Source: a virus | IMG/VR virus record: IMGVR_UViG_3300023239_000019 | Location: 1-36,755 of that record | Strand: one strand, 5' to 3' | DNA length: 36,755 bases | In this document: positions 19,201-28,000 of the stretch, in pieces | How the letters are laid out: each line of letters begins with the position of its first letter | How positions within the stretch are numbered: position 1 is the first letter of the stretch | Notes under the pieces: model-generated | What the model was told of the DNA's origin: nothing | Database searches by the model: none | What the model saw: the letters and a program-made list of their open reading frames with translations, nothing else | Made by a program: the position numbers and the translations under genes

Positions 19201-22200
19201 TCATTTCCAACCCAGATATAATCAGTTATTTTAACATCTACAAAATTAAAATCAGCAATATTAGCATAACTTGTTGCAATACCACGAACATCTTCAGGAT
19301 TTACATATCCTGCATTTTTTACATAACTTGTATCTACATACTTTTCAGGGAAAGGTTTATGGTTGTAGTTAGGAGTTTTTTGGTAAACTTCATAAGGGAG
19401 TATTCTGTAGACTAGATCAGTTTCTGTTCCGGTTGTACTTGTTACTAAGTCAATTGGCTGAGGAGTTAATCTAAATTTACTTTCATCAAGTAATAATTCA
19501 TATTCTTCAAACCCATCACTTGCGCCGTATTGGCCGTCACGGATTGCCCATTCTTCGTAAAACTCTAAACTATCTTTATCAGCACTACTCAATACATCAA
19601 ATAGTTTTGTTAATGCATTTTTAGTACCTTTGTCCTGTATCATACCTTGATAAAATTTATACTGACTCACATCATCATTAATAATATTTTCAAGGTATTG
19701 ACGTTTCTGATAACCGATTAAGTGTTGCGCCATGCGCTGTTGCTCAGTATCAAAATTGTCTGAATCTAAGTCATAAAAATCTGCAAACTGATTAGTTTTG
19801 TATTCAAAGTTTGCATATAGTCCTGCTTCGGGTTTTTCGTTTAAGCGATTCCAGTCATTTGCATCAAAAGATTCTGCCCCAGATAATTTAGTAGATGCAC
19901 TGTAGTAAAACTCTTTATATTTTACAATACTACCAATTGCATAATCCGTCCAAGACTCCCAAGTTGTTGCCTTAGCATCATCATATATAAATCCGGGAAT
20001 ATTTAAACTGCCGTCCCATTCTTGAGTAACATATCCAAGAACTTTAATTCTTTCCTGTCTGTAACCCGGTTGTGTATCATAAATGATATCACCAAATACA
20101 GTCTTATTATCAATCAATAACACATGCTCTTTTTGTACAAGAGGAAGTTTAACAGCAAACACACCGTCGGCGGTATTTCTTGGACGAATAATAAACTCGT
20201 TAGGCGAACGTCCTAATGTTGAAAATTCCTGTACTAATTTTGTACCGTCTGATTGAAGCAAACTGTATCCGTAGAAACTATCAAAGATATTATCTACCAT
20301 TGAATACTCTGATACAAATTTTAATTGTGTAGCTGCTGGGCTTAATGTAATAACACTGCCTTCGCCCCAGTTTTGTGTAGTCCAGAATAAGAATTCATTT
20401 ACACTGTGGCGCCAGTTTAATACAACCTTTGCATCGCCTTCGTAGTAATCAAATACAAATCCTTGGTCCATTAAGTACTCACCGTAGCCTAATAGAAAGT
20501 CGACTACGTCTTGGATAGTAACAAATAATTGTCCGTAATCTGCTTCAAGAACAATATTTTTATTAAACTTTCTTCTTACAAATGCAGTTCTGCCGCCAAT
20601 TAACGGTAGCGCAGGTAGTTTAACAAGATTAGTTGTATCAAAATCTGTACTGCTTATAAAGTTAGATTTTACTCTATAATATGCACCCTGGTATTCAATA
20701 TTTTGTCCGGCAACATATTGTTTGCCGCTATCCCATATTAAGTAACTTTCACTAATTCCGCCAATGTTAATACTAGGATCTGATTGTGTAGATATTGCTG
20801 CATAATAATTAAAAGATGCAATTTCAGTATCATACCCTTTAATCACGTAGCCGTCACTTCTGCGCTCTACAATGACACCACTGTAAGAAACAGTTTTAAT
20901 AGGAGTACTTGTGTTTAAGAATATTTTATAGTTTTCATCTGGAACAAATACATTGCCCTCATTTAACGGTGTGCGACTATCTAATATTAATCTAAACTTG
21001 TCCTTATCAGTAAATCCTGCTAGCTTGTATCCTAACTGATTTTTAATAGTTCTAATGTTTGATTTGTAGGCAGTGTACGATGTTGTTATATCAGCTGCCA
21101 TATAATTTGCAATATAGTTTACAACACCACTAGTATAAACTTGAACTGTGTCTTCATATGTATTTGGAAATACAATATCAGATAATTTTATTCTAGTATT
21201 TGTTTTAGCATATATTAAATCGCCTGAAATGTTTCTTACTTGATTAATTCTATCAAACCCAGTAGCAAATAGCATATGTGGTTTGTTAATTGCAAATGCG
21301 GTAATAACACTAAACGGATATTGGCTACTTGCTCTCCAAGCACTTTCAATAGGGGCGCCATCGCCGAATACAAAACTTTCATCTAACAATTGGTTATCAA
21401 AATAATTGATATAGCCTGACTCAATAGGAGATAATAAATTACCTTCACTATTAACCGGCAAGTGGTTAGTTAACCCTGGGCGTTTATAATTATTAAGTAT
21501 TTTATATTTTACGCCAGGTTGTCTTACAATACCTGCTTCGATATCTTGCCATAAAAGCAAGTTCTCTTTGGTGTAGGGAGCAGGGCCGTACTGTGTTTCC
21601 CACCACGTAGGCATAACTGTAAACCCAAGCATTTCCCAAGGGTGTGTATGCGGGCGATCAGTATCGTAGGCTTGCTGGTAAATCTGTCTCCAGAAGCCCG
21701 GTAATACCGCACCAGTAGGACCAGTACTACCTGCGTAGTTAAATGTAAACGAGTTAGCTCTATCAAAGAAATTATGTAATGTGTAATCTTGGTCAATTAG
21801 TTTTGTCCACTGCAAAAAGTCAGCTAGTATTACTCTATCAATTTGACGTTTACTAACTGCTGTATTTCTGTAGTCACCGCCGATAAGACTATGTATGTTT
21901 AAGAAATTAGTATCGTATCCTACTTTAATGTTATTAAAAATTCTTTTTTCAAGTTCTAGTAATAAGTCATCTCTATAATCATCAAACGCTGCAATCTTAC
22001 TACCGTCGTGTCCTTGAATAATATATCTCGGAGTTTGATAGGTATCGTCTAAGTATTTTGCAGGCTCGTATGAAGGATACAGGCCTAGCTTGCTTGGCGT
22101 AGGTGGAACGTAACTGCCGTTAGTAGTTTCATATTCATATATATCAACTATATCATCAGGCTGTTTAGCCGCTGTAATTAAAACATAACCTTCAGTGTTA

Positions 22201-25058
22201 AACGTATAATCTCTACCTTGAACTAATTGTACTTCATTTAAGTATACTTGCACTGCTATTCTTGAAGGTGTACTTAATGAAAATGCTGTTGACAACGGGT
22301 AATACAATTCGTCGGCATCAATTACGGCAGTAGTTAGTTTCTTAGTTGCACCGGTAGGAATCATGTCACTAAAGAAAAACGGTTGTGTAGAAGTTTTATC
22401 TTTATTAATTTCTGTTAGAATTGCATCTACATGTGATTTAATAGTACCGCTAAAACTTATATCTTCTGCTGTCTGTAAGAATAATCTTTTAAAAGTTGAG
22501 TATTGCAGCATTGCAAACTTTAAACTTTTTACAACATTTGCATCGTTATCTAACATATGATACATTGCAAGATTCATTGGTGAACTATGTTGTACAAATC
22601 TACGACCTAGTTCTGTTACATTTCCAATATCTCTTAAATTACTTGTACCCGGATATGTTCCTACAAATTCATCATTTTGTTCTACAATAGTAGCAACGTG
22701 ATCATTTACTTCGCCAAGCGTAAATTCTGTAATATTTTCATTTCCAGGATTTCTTTCTAAGGAAGCTGGAATTTCATAATACCCGTTTGCATTTTTTGTA
22801 GCTGCACTACGTGCCTTAATAAGAACTACGTCATTTAAAGTTAATGAATTTATAAATGTTACTATTGCATTATTATTAACATTAGTAGTAATAGTATAAT
22901 CTGTACCTTCAAATTGTAATTTATTGTTTAAATATACTCTTGTCCAAAGATCAGTTAATAGGCCACTATTGTCATACATGTCAATAATAAACCCAACACT
23001 AGTATTGTCAAATATATATTGTCTAATTACTAGTTGTTCGCTAAGTACATTAATTTTTTTCCAACCTGATAAGGTAATATATGTATCTAATGCAGAATAT
23101 TTTCTTAAAAATCCAATATCAGTATTTTTAGTAAAAGCGTTATTTACAGATGTGTAGGTAAACGAATCAAATAATAAATTAAAATCAAAAACAATGTCAC
23201 CGACATTATTAATACTTCTATAAGAAAGTGGAAACTTTAACTCGTCATCAGGTGTGCCATTTCCTACTCGATAACTAAACAGTTTGTTCCCTGCAAATGT
23301 TGAAGACGGGTATACAGTTGTGTCTGCATAAGATTTACCGTTAATATCAAAAATATCAAATAACGGAGGCTGATTAGCTTGTGTTTTATCTTGTGTAAGT
23401 TTCCACTCTATACCAGTATAATACAACATCTTACCTTTGTAAGTTGTGCCATTTAATACTAACACAACTTCATTAGTTTGTGGAACTGAATCAGTTTCTG
23501 GAATTAATGTGATTTGCCTGTTAGTTGCGGCACCACTTGCAAAGTTAATAAATTGAACTTTAAAAATTCGACCAGATACTAATATATCAGTGTCTGCTGT
23601 AAACATAATACGCATGCCGTCGGCAAGATCAATGCCATCAACGTTGTATCCTGGCGATCCTTCAATAGTTGAAAATGCATCTATCGTAAAATCATCAACT
23701 AAATTAACATCTGTTTTAGCAACAGTACCAAATTGATTTAATTTTAGATCTGCTTCAAATTCAATAATAGGACGTTTAGCACGTTGTAACTGATCTACAT
23801 CAACAATTTGTCCATTTGCTGTTGCTGCTGTTTCAATAACACTTTTATGAAACCAACGGTTATAACGACTCCACAAGTTGCCGTCGATACTTGCACGATT
23901 GATTACGATGTAATCTTTATCTTCTGGATAGCCAATTGCTACGCTGTAAGGAAGTCTATCAAATCCTTGTGCATCAAATTCTACATCAATATTAGCAGTA
24001 AATGCTGTTGGAACATTTAAACTTGTTTCTGCAATAAGATTAATACGACTACCAACACCTTCAACATAAAATGTAACGTTTGCATAAGCAGCGGGTTCTA
24101 CTTCGCCGGTAAACTCAATTTTCATTCCGTTTGATAGTTCTATACCATTACTACTTTTATAGAAACGCTTACCGACTACTTCTTTTTCAACATCAATAAA
24201 AGTTGCTTCGCTAATGTCTTTAACAATAATAGTACCACTTGCTTCTAGGTCGTTTGCTGCTACATAGTATAATACTTCAGGGGTATCTGTACCTAATTGT
24301 AATGTACTAATACCTTTTTCTAGTCCCTGTACACTAACACCTTCAAGCACTAGAATACTTGAACTATCTAACTCAAATCCGTCTTCAAGTGTTCTCTTTG
24401 TCTTAATTGTAAATGGTAAGTTTGGAGTATCAATATCAAACTTGTAGGTAATTCCTCTATAAAGAGTAATTGTAGGGTTTTGTGTTAATCCGTCTGGACT
24501 GAATACATAAGTGTTATTATCAACATTATCACCGATGCGAACAGTGTAAGTACTTTCAACATCAACTGTATTCCCTGCAATTCCAATTGTCTGCGGACCT
24601 AAAGGTAACCAGTAGTATTCACGAAAGTTACTAAACTTATCCCAATCAATACTAGGATTCCATGCATATTGTTCTTGCTGGTTGAACACACTATGATTGT
24701 CGTTAGATTTATTAAAATTGTTTAACTGATTAACAAAGTCGTTATAGTCTTTGTAAAAAGTAACATTATCTAAATTGTCTTTGATAACTGCCGCTGGTTC
24801 TAATTGATAGTTAAACCTATCAGCTGATACATCACCGATATAATTGTCACTCGCAGTAAATGCTCTAGCAGTTTCTCTACCAATATATCCGTTGAGTTTT
24901 TGAACTACGCCTGGCTGTATTAATTGGTCTAATGTACTATTTAAAAACTTCTTGTTTGGAATTGTTCTAAAAAATCTTGGAAGGAAAGATTCACTGCTGC
25001 GTTTGTTAGTGCCGTCTGCTGGCAACGCTGATTCATTTTGGTCGTTATCGTAAGACAT
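10224..25058 (-). CDS. Giant virion protein, probable baseplate/fibre component in the gp7 position (4944 aa)
   Basis: An uninterrupted 14.8-kb frame encodes about 540 kDa. It follows gp6 by 2 bases (GGAGG 12 bases before ATG 25058) and occupies the place of T4 gene 7, a 1032-residue wedge protein, so it is probably baseplate-attached. No short motif proves gp7 homology. Architecture seen: an N-terminal ~170 residues (SESFLPRFFRTIPNKKFLN, YIGRETARAF, EYYWLPLGP) that could be the docking region; long beta-rich repeats; aromatic Y-x-x-G-x-x-V modules near residues 1446, 1703, 2209 and 2846; seven FG-GAP-like blades between ~2110 and 3110; paired GxGY repeats near 3530 and 3920; and a C-terminal array of DG-T-x-x-F beta repeats from ~3990. 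No signal peptide, membrane helix or protease motif was noticed. It may be a large adhesive arm. Confidence 0.85.
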   Translation of the reverse strand: MSYDNDQNESALPADGTNKRSSESFLPRFFRTIPNKKFLNSTLDQLIQPGVVQKLNGYIGRETARAFTASDNYIGDVSADRFNYQLEPAAVIKDNLDNVTFYKDYNDFVNQLNNFNKSNDNHSVFNQQEQYAWNPSIDWDKFSNFREYYWLPLGPQTIGIAGNTVDVESTYTVRIGDNVDNNTYVFSPDGLTQNPTITLYRGITYKFDIDTPNLPFTIKTKRTLEDGFELDSSSILVLEGVSVQGLEKGISTLQLGTDTPEVLYYVAANDLEASGTIIVKDISEATFIDVEKEVVGKRFYKSSNGIELSNGMKIEFTGEVEPAAYANVTFYVEGVGSRINLIAETSLNVPTAFTANIDVEFDAQGFDRLPYSVAIGYPEDKDYIVINRASIDGNLWSRYNRWFHKSVIETAATANGQIVDVDQLQRAKRPIIEFEADLKLNQFGTVAKTDVNLVDDFTIDAFSTIEGSPGYNVDGIDLADGMRIMFTADTDILVSGRIFKVQFINFASGAATNRQITLIPETDSVPQTNEVVLVLNGTTYKGKMLYYTGIEWKLTQDKTQANQPPLFDIFDINGKSYADTTVYPSSTFAGNKLFSYRVGNGTPDDELKFPLSYRSINNVGDIVFDFNLLFDSFTYTSVNNAFTKNTDIGFLRKYSALDTYITLSGWKKINVLSEQLVIRQYIFDNTSVGFIIDMYDNSGLLTDLWTRVYLNNKLQFEGTDYTITTNVNNNAIVTFINSLTLNDVVLIKARSAATKNANGYYEIPASLERNPGNENITEFTLGEVNDHVATIVEQNDEFVGTYPGTSNLRDIGNVTELGRRFVQHSSPMNLAMYHMLDNDANVVKSLKFAMLQYSTFKRLFLQTAEDISFSGTIKSHVDAILTEINKDKTSTQPFFFSDMIPTGATKKLTTAVIDADELYYPLSTAFSLSTPSRIAVQVYLNEVQLVQGRDYTFNTEGYVLITAAKQPDDIVDIYEYETTNGSYVPPTPSKLGLYPSYEPAKYLDDTYQTPRYIIQGHDGSKIAAFDDYRDDLLLELEKRIFNNIKVGYDTNFLNIHSLIGGDYRNTAVSKRQIDRVILADFLQWTKLIDQDYTLHNFFDRANSFTFNYAGSTGPTGAVLPGFWRQIYQQAYDTDRPHTHPWEMLGFTVMPTWWETQYGPAPYTKENLLLWQDIEAGIVRQPGVKYKILNNYKRPGLTNHLPVNSEGNLLSPIESGYINYFDNQLLDESFVFGDGAPIESAWRASSQYPFSVITAFAINKPHMLFATGFDRINQVRNISGDLIYAKTNTRIKLSDIVFPNTYEDTVQVYTSGVVNYIANYMAADITTSYTAYKSNIRTIKNQLGYKLAGFTDKDKFRLILDSRTPLNEGNVFVPDENYKIFLNTSTPIKTVSYSGVIVERRSDGYVIKGYDTEIASFNYYAAISTQSDPSINIGGISESYLIWDSGKQYVAGQNIEYQGAYYRVKSNFISSTDFDTTNLVKLPALPLIGGRTAFVRRKFNKNIVLEADYGQLFVTIQDVVDFLLGYGEYLMDQGFVFDYYEGDAKVVLNWRHSVNEFLFWTTQNWGEGSVITLSPAATQLKFVSEYSMVDNIFDSFYGYSLLQSDGTKLVQEFSTLGRSPNEFIIRPRNTADGVFAVKLPLVQKEHVLLIDNKTVFGDIIYDTQPGYRQERIKVLGYVTQEWDGSLNIPGFIYDDAKATTWESWTDYAIGSIVKYKEFYYSASTKLSGAESFDANDWNRLNEKPEAGLYANFEYKTNQFADFYDLDSDNFDTEQQRMAQHLIGYQKRQYLENIINDDVSQYKFYQGMIQDKGTKNALTKLFDVLSSADKDSLEFYEEWAIRDGQYGASDGFEEYELLLDESKFRLTPQPIDLVTSTTGTETDLVYRILPYEVYQKTPNYNHKPFPEKYVDTSYVKNAGYVNPEDVRGIATSYANIADFNFVDVKITDYIWVGNDNLDWGVYKHVDTDYEVEAVSAGTTSFTLTLTTNVTDIEVDDVIGLHSFSNYVEYIAEDSIAASTTEKFDLDGFYVVSAVDKNVITLLTPTVQTEITKCVGSITRFLKVRAANISSANTILQQNLDTNDYLWIDNVSGLGKWSVLKNENLFTEQLRLTKPSTSSDVSFGTAMSVDDRNTTLIVGAPDQGDGKVYVYSRATDSINFVQTQVIEPFKFGNDLEQFGAAVAVSPDGAYVIVGSPNASNVKTKYAGTFVPGSDYGKGSIVAKDQQLWKSLVDIEGEEASIQFNSFNSITYIVDVLNIENTSTESIPTLLVGNYAIDPNEASLAFLNQPVTHLLIRAPLAQYDGSGVGNQIKLAWNQTTYSNQGLAALASRSPFNGSFAVIDAAFIEQTHTIQKKIDVVLYVRSSTVQPELGDILQTQTALGTVDYIFNVGAEVVMYLTGVNGTFSSTDSLFRNDGDFIGEYILQGPSDSIDTSTQLGGFWYIDTPSYTPTAITENTDQGRGLVFYDVITDIAHASTVFYNSLDYNTATTSSQNTYNAYIQKLSYQGLPGAYGSTSPFLSNLYVVRAPKAISDAFVQGYNIELYVNQLPQYGTSIIRDLTAIGLSTSTTNATQIIYDVWDGYINFNYTKFDAAGNPFEPKVGQTVADLTTGATGVVAFYQRKGLNVTVFIKSLTGTWSEGDVYGQNAEIRFNLIPGDPSPTYQANRTMGQIQYVSLGLPSEGIGKLLVFEAPTTIPLTLSSSLLDIEYWFYTTATVSGIPRLANSPSAVNNEWTQVYQIPAETTGTSSGLANEGLYTIYSKAAPGRYDRIASYTVPEKQANFKLGSSIKITKNGNLYRGFVHAEGSKTSSLPGRLYFIKKGEENSLTYNWDYAKNKNFKGTFSQGLNYFTNDIVYLSNDLYVAKTNIAAGAFNFNDWNLTSDLVDYVGFIPNSTGLSVGDDSTLTILNQTGLEEFGSQFDIATSGEVLVVNALYDVTSPNQIVVYRSNKGHFEKSQEIDAPDKTSAFGYSVSISTDGMLIAISAPLNDDYKADQGIVYIYKQVDGVFVQSQTLSSPNNERAEMFGWKVEFDGEKLHVSSRSADSKTKTYFDAFTTVFDSGFTDFKTVNKDVGVVYVYEKIESELLFAQTIQIPDSDVNYFGRNILAKNNHLYVGLPTKVSGIYTGQVIDFSNSKLSTMWTTHRAAKPTVDINKIKKMFLYNTKENELLTYIDYIDPIQGKVAGVAEQELTFKTYYDPALYDTSLIGGTTVDVTNSWGSDHIGEVWWNLTNAKFYNPYQGNVIYSTQNWTKVFQGSTIDVYEWVESDVLPSVWDAAADTENGFAKGYSGTSLHSDSAYSTKRKYDSIAGTFKTTYYFWVANKKITPDVEFRKINISDVADYIADPVAKGYTFAGLISPSSFVLYNVEGYIKGTDVALSTQFWTIQNQDQNVHTQYQIISEGLETSQPNRDIIRKWYDSLVGYDEQNRVVPDPTLSLKQKYGSLNRPRQSWFANRYEALKQFIERTNLILKENLIVDDKIFTTLFNADPAPGKVTNIWDATVDTIDDLAFIGVAKATQAIVSPVVVDGKIVRVDIVNPGRGYRVPPTVTVAGAGTGAEFQTTIDALGRITEVTVVEPGEYYNTNPTLTVRRFTVLVNSDSAIQGKWALYERISETRTWNRIQSQSYNVRLYWDYADWYATSYSALTEIDYLIDNSYELTALDDTIGDVVKISTVGTGGWLLLEKVDDQNTSDYTVNYNTVGRQDGTIQFKSTLYDTVESSTGFDTISFDTKIYDSEPVIELRTILTSIKDDLFIDELLVSFNALFFAGLRYAFSEQTYIDWAFKTSFIKAKHNVGMLREDITFNNDNLPSYEAYIKEVKPFGTKIREYLSAYEGLDNTSTVVTDFDLPPSYNVVEGNIVPQSIKVQDGVLIGVNADVETYPNKNWLDNNGYKITSVKVVNQGSGYRSSPELTLSGSGGAVLKAHIGTNGKVTKVDVVNAGSGYYSAPTVSALNNIVDGGEEATYSVQIGNGLVRGIHSTVKFDRTTGTYVYTIISQTETFTASGNKYEFNLVWPMDLSRSTINVYVNNQEALNSEYTYSNLLDTTKGYDRYYGQISFTEAQANGKSIRVEYKKTVSLMQAQDRINNYYTPTVGMTGKDLNQLMTGLDYGGVEVKSFGFGPGRGWDADGWYEDTWDSYDTTFEDEIFELDGSTISLDLAAPLASGVVYNIYKNGVRVDDVNYGTATPVTNPNAICQSITGDGTTTVVFLDNDGLDLANQAGDIIIIRKTTSDGTYLPEPNSYDTILTGGNLNYSTATGLRAEDITIDGDGFVTATTSSGPEELVPGQLLDTVDIKVYERPKNGSSQITSRNYTGDGVTTTFSLDIAPLQANSLFVKVEYNIVLAEDYTINYANKLVTFNTAPALNAKIHLAVLGVSGTDILDIDNFVADGITSKFLTNVRFVENLQYFVTLNGETLSNVIQESDNTYEYPNNVVISFATPPAAGSVISYAFFSGATQNFSEVSIDTFTADGSTVAFELNQTPFNNEPSAWFSIVKVNNKILNAGYTRRFITTAASREYRLEEFQVPLGAISNKEMKVFLNNVELAYNLDWTYTGNGSIVRLKTRVKQQDGDILNVYITSDGQYRYGYFDSSNEFVSTPSTLYIDSAYNEGDVITVYQFSNHDSQGFDRQQYDIVDRISLTVGTADWYQYNHLTAGLIELSRRALDAQYVWVTLNGDLLIPSVHYYVTNNKRYVKINVEITANDVVELLHFADPVLVNKYGWSQFKDMLNRTHYKRLDDRNGVMLAADLKWYDQSITVTDGSSLPEPSPTSSVPGILFIDGERIEYFVRNGNVLSQLRRGTLGTGVKTVYLEGENVYNQGPTATMPYKDETLTSQFLADGTTATYPLDFVPNSVNEFEVFVGGRRLRKNTISSYVMPNPTAQDSPEGDVTLPAEFSISGSALTLLETPIENVKVTIVRHTGIVWNALGTPLGESDTDISRFLRAATVDLPR
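10270..13090 (-). repeat. C-terminal beta-repeat array of the giant protein
   Basis: Roughly residues 3990-4930 of the giant protein contain at least six related units with the pattern (T/V)-G/A-DG-x-T-x-x-F-x-L, then V-x-x-N/Y-x-x-x-L, then a DYT-like strand. Examples are NYTGDGVTTTFSLD, NFVADGITSKFLTN, TFTADGSTVAFELN and QFLADGTTATYPLD. The repeat is divergent at the DNA level. Such units are typical of stacked beta-sandwich domains in phage fibres. Confidence 0.6.
13210..13410 (-). repeat. Second GxGY repeat pair in the giant protein
   Basis: Two consecutive units of the form V-x-V-V-N-x-G-S-G-Y-x-S-x-P are seen (VKVVNQGSGYRSSPELTL and VDVVNAGSGYYSAPTVSA), around residues 3890-3950. Confidence 0.65.
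14300..14510 (-). repeat. First GxGY repeat pair in the giant protein
   Basis: Two units of the same family as the pair at 13210..13410 are seen around residues 3517-3585: VDIVNPGRGYRVPPTVTV and a degenerate VTVVEPGEYYNTNPTLTV. The second has lost the final GY spacing glycine. Confidence 0.6.
15720..18740 (-). other. Probable seven-bladed FG-GAP beta-propeller with a long insertion, inside the giant protein
   Basis: Seven short segments match the FG-GAP blade pattern (FG-x-x-x-x-x-(S/T/D)-x-(D/N)G-x-x-x-(V/I)-x-x-P). They are SFGTAMSVDD near residue 2119, QFGAAVAVSPDG near 2165, FKLGSSIKITKNG near 2781, EFGSQFDIATSG near 2916, AFGYSVSISTDG near 2966, MFGWKVEFDG near 3022 and YFGRNILAKNN near 3099. 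The count fits a closed seven-bladed propeller as in integrin alpha chains. Between blades 2 and 3 lie about 600 residues of other beta-rich sequence. Confidence 0.6.
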
Positions 25059-25060
25059 TA

Positions 25061-28000
25061 TTAATAAGGCCCTCCAGTTATAGATAATCCACTGCTTGTT
25101 AAACCTGTGTTAACTGTTGTTGCATTTGTAGTAATAGCACCACTTGAACGAAGCCTTGTAGCAGTTACAGCGTCAATTAGTTCAATGTCAGCAACAGTTG
25201 CTGCGCTTATAAAAATTTCATCAGACTCTGATTTTATTTCAAATAAACTACCAAACGTTTGTGCTGCTTGGTTTGGAACTATTACAAATGTTACTAAGTT
25301 AGGTGTTAATTGTTGCATAACGTATGTGCTCAACTCTGTAAAATAGAACGGTTCTCCAAACTCCCAATTTTCTAGAGCAAAAAATTCATTGATTGCTGCA
25401 ATTACTCTAGTTTTAATGTCATTATCGTTAATCACAATATCAGGATTCTTTACAATTTTAAATTTTGCTTGTAGTGTTGCATCGGCTATTTCTCCAAACA
25501 GTATCTTATACTTAACTGGATGATAAATAATTTCGTCACTAATTGACTTAATTTTGTTAAGTGATTGTCCGTAATTTAAATACAATTGATCACTACTCGG
25601 TGAAAGAGGTTTTGTACTTACTGTGCCGTCAATATAAAGCCTAAAGTTATTATCATATGACTTTGTTAATAGATACACATCTACAATATTACTTACACTT
25701 GGGTCAATTCTGCTACTTGCATCTGCTGCATGTACATAATGAAATTTAAGTTTATCGCGACCAATTTTAGCAAGATAGCTTTGTGTCGTAGTAAGAACGC
25801 CTGTTGTTTTATTTAAAATCTGAAATAAATCTTCTGCTATAAAATAAAATATTTGATTATTATCAGCCATTGTTGTATTAGATAAAGAAATCTTAGTATC
25901 AATTACTTGTATACTGCCTGTACCATCTGAGAATACATATTTTCCAAGGTCCGTTGAAACGGCTGTTGAAATATAATTATATTCTTCTACACCATCAATA
26001 GTAGTTGTCTTTAATTGAAATACATACTTGGTTAACGGATTAACAGTTTCATTTACTATTTCATCAAATATTTGAGGATCATCAACTACACCGTCGTCGT
26101 CACCGTCAAAAAAGCTAACTTGAATTTTGCTACTGTCTACATAACCTTCGGCGTCTCTATATTCTTCAACGATTTCCCAATCAAAATCAACAGCAAACGG
26201 CGAAGTTAAATCAGGAGACTTATTAATGTTTAAAACTGAAATTTTATCTTTAATAATTTTACCAGTTCTATTGTTGTAAATTTTATCCGAGCTATCAAAA
26301 TAGAATCTAATTTCTTCAGCACTTTCAAATACATATCTACTAGCACGATATGTAATTGTATATGTTTCACCGTTTGTTTCAAACAGTAATAACCAACTTG
26401 CATCTAATTGTTGATTAGTTGTATCACCAGTTTTACCAATACTAAAGAGACTGTCAATGTTTAAGTTGTTAGTTGTAACTATTCGCCATTCGCCTATATT
26501 AACGTCAAATCTTAAACCAAAGCTATTGTATGCAAATACTTGATCAATCAATTGTAGAGAAACAGCTGGTTGTAATTCTGTTGCTAGTCTAGGTATTATT
26601 TGTGTAAGCCTTGCACGATTTGCTACGTCCAGTAAATCACCTGGAATATTATCATTAAGCATTACTGGTCCGGTGCCGTCTGCATTTGTTGCTGTTCCGT
26701 CGCCTACTACACTGATAATTTTAGTCCATTTGTATAACGTGCCGCCTGACGGTATACCCGAACTAAGTATATTACCTAATTTATTATCATTTTCACTTTG
26801 AAAATACTTTCCTACCGGTGGTTCAAATTTAACAAGTGTTCCTGGTTTTAATAATTTCAATGTACTTGCAGTAAATGCACTTAGCTGAGAACGTGTGCCA
26901 ACGGTGTTAGTAAAATATCCTGTATTTTGATTTGTATCGACTGTTTGACTATTCCAAGTTATTCCTAAGTCGCCTACTAGAGTTTTAGGAAAACTATTAT
27001 AGTAATAGTTTTTAATTTTTTTATCAGTGAGTATAGGTTCTATAATATTTGCAATTGCACCTTCAATATCAGTTTTAGAAATAAAACTAAATTTTAATTT
27101 AGGTATTAAAAACTCTTTTGTTATAATACCATCGATGCCAAACAAGTTAGTTTTAGAGTATTTTCCAGTTGCATCTACTAGATCTAGATAACGACTAATT
27201 CCGCTTGCAGTTCTGTTAACACTTTTTACTTTAATAATTTCTTGACTAATACTTAACGGAGCAATTTGATAATCTTCAGCAGTTATCATTCTGTTCTGTG
27301 TGTAGTAAGTTGCAGGTGCATTGCGTTTAATACTTGCACTTGATTCGCTTGAACTTGCATTATCAACAGTATACTTTAATTGAAATACCATTGTAACCTG
27401 TTCTGTTTTACCAGTTTTACTGATGTACGGAACTTTAATACTAACACCGCGCATATCTGCCGGCTCAATTACGATACGCTGATTTTTACTTGTTCTGTAA
27501 TATACTCTAAAATTACCTTGTGGCAAGTTACCAAATGTACCATCAGAGAATATTAAACTGATTCTATCATTTGCTCTTGTAAGTACACTGTAGATGTTTC
27601 TAATACTTTTGCTTAAACTATTGTAGATTACGTTGTTGCCTTCAACAGCATCAACCTTTGACCATAGTTCTTCTTCAAGACCAAAGTTGTCAACTTTATA
27701 CAACCATACATCAGAGTTATTAATATTAGTTGCATCAATTGCAACAACTTGATTAGTACTCGGACTGTCAACTGTAAATGTACCTTGGTCCATTGCACCT
27801 TGTCTAAAGTGACAGAAGTAACCAGTATTAGAACTTGCAGGACCTTTGCCGTCGTTTCTGTAAAGGAATGCAAAGTTGTTTCCTGGAAACGGTGCTTCTT
27901 CTTTAATTTCGCCGTTGTCTACATCAGTTGAGACAATTTCAAATCTACTAGTTGATCCGCTAATTGTTTTATTAAATCCGTATACTGGCAATTCAGTATT

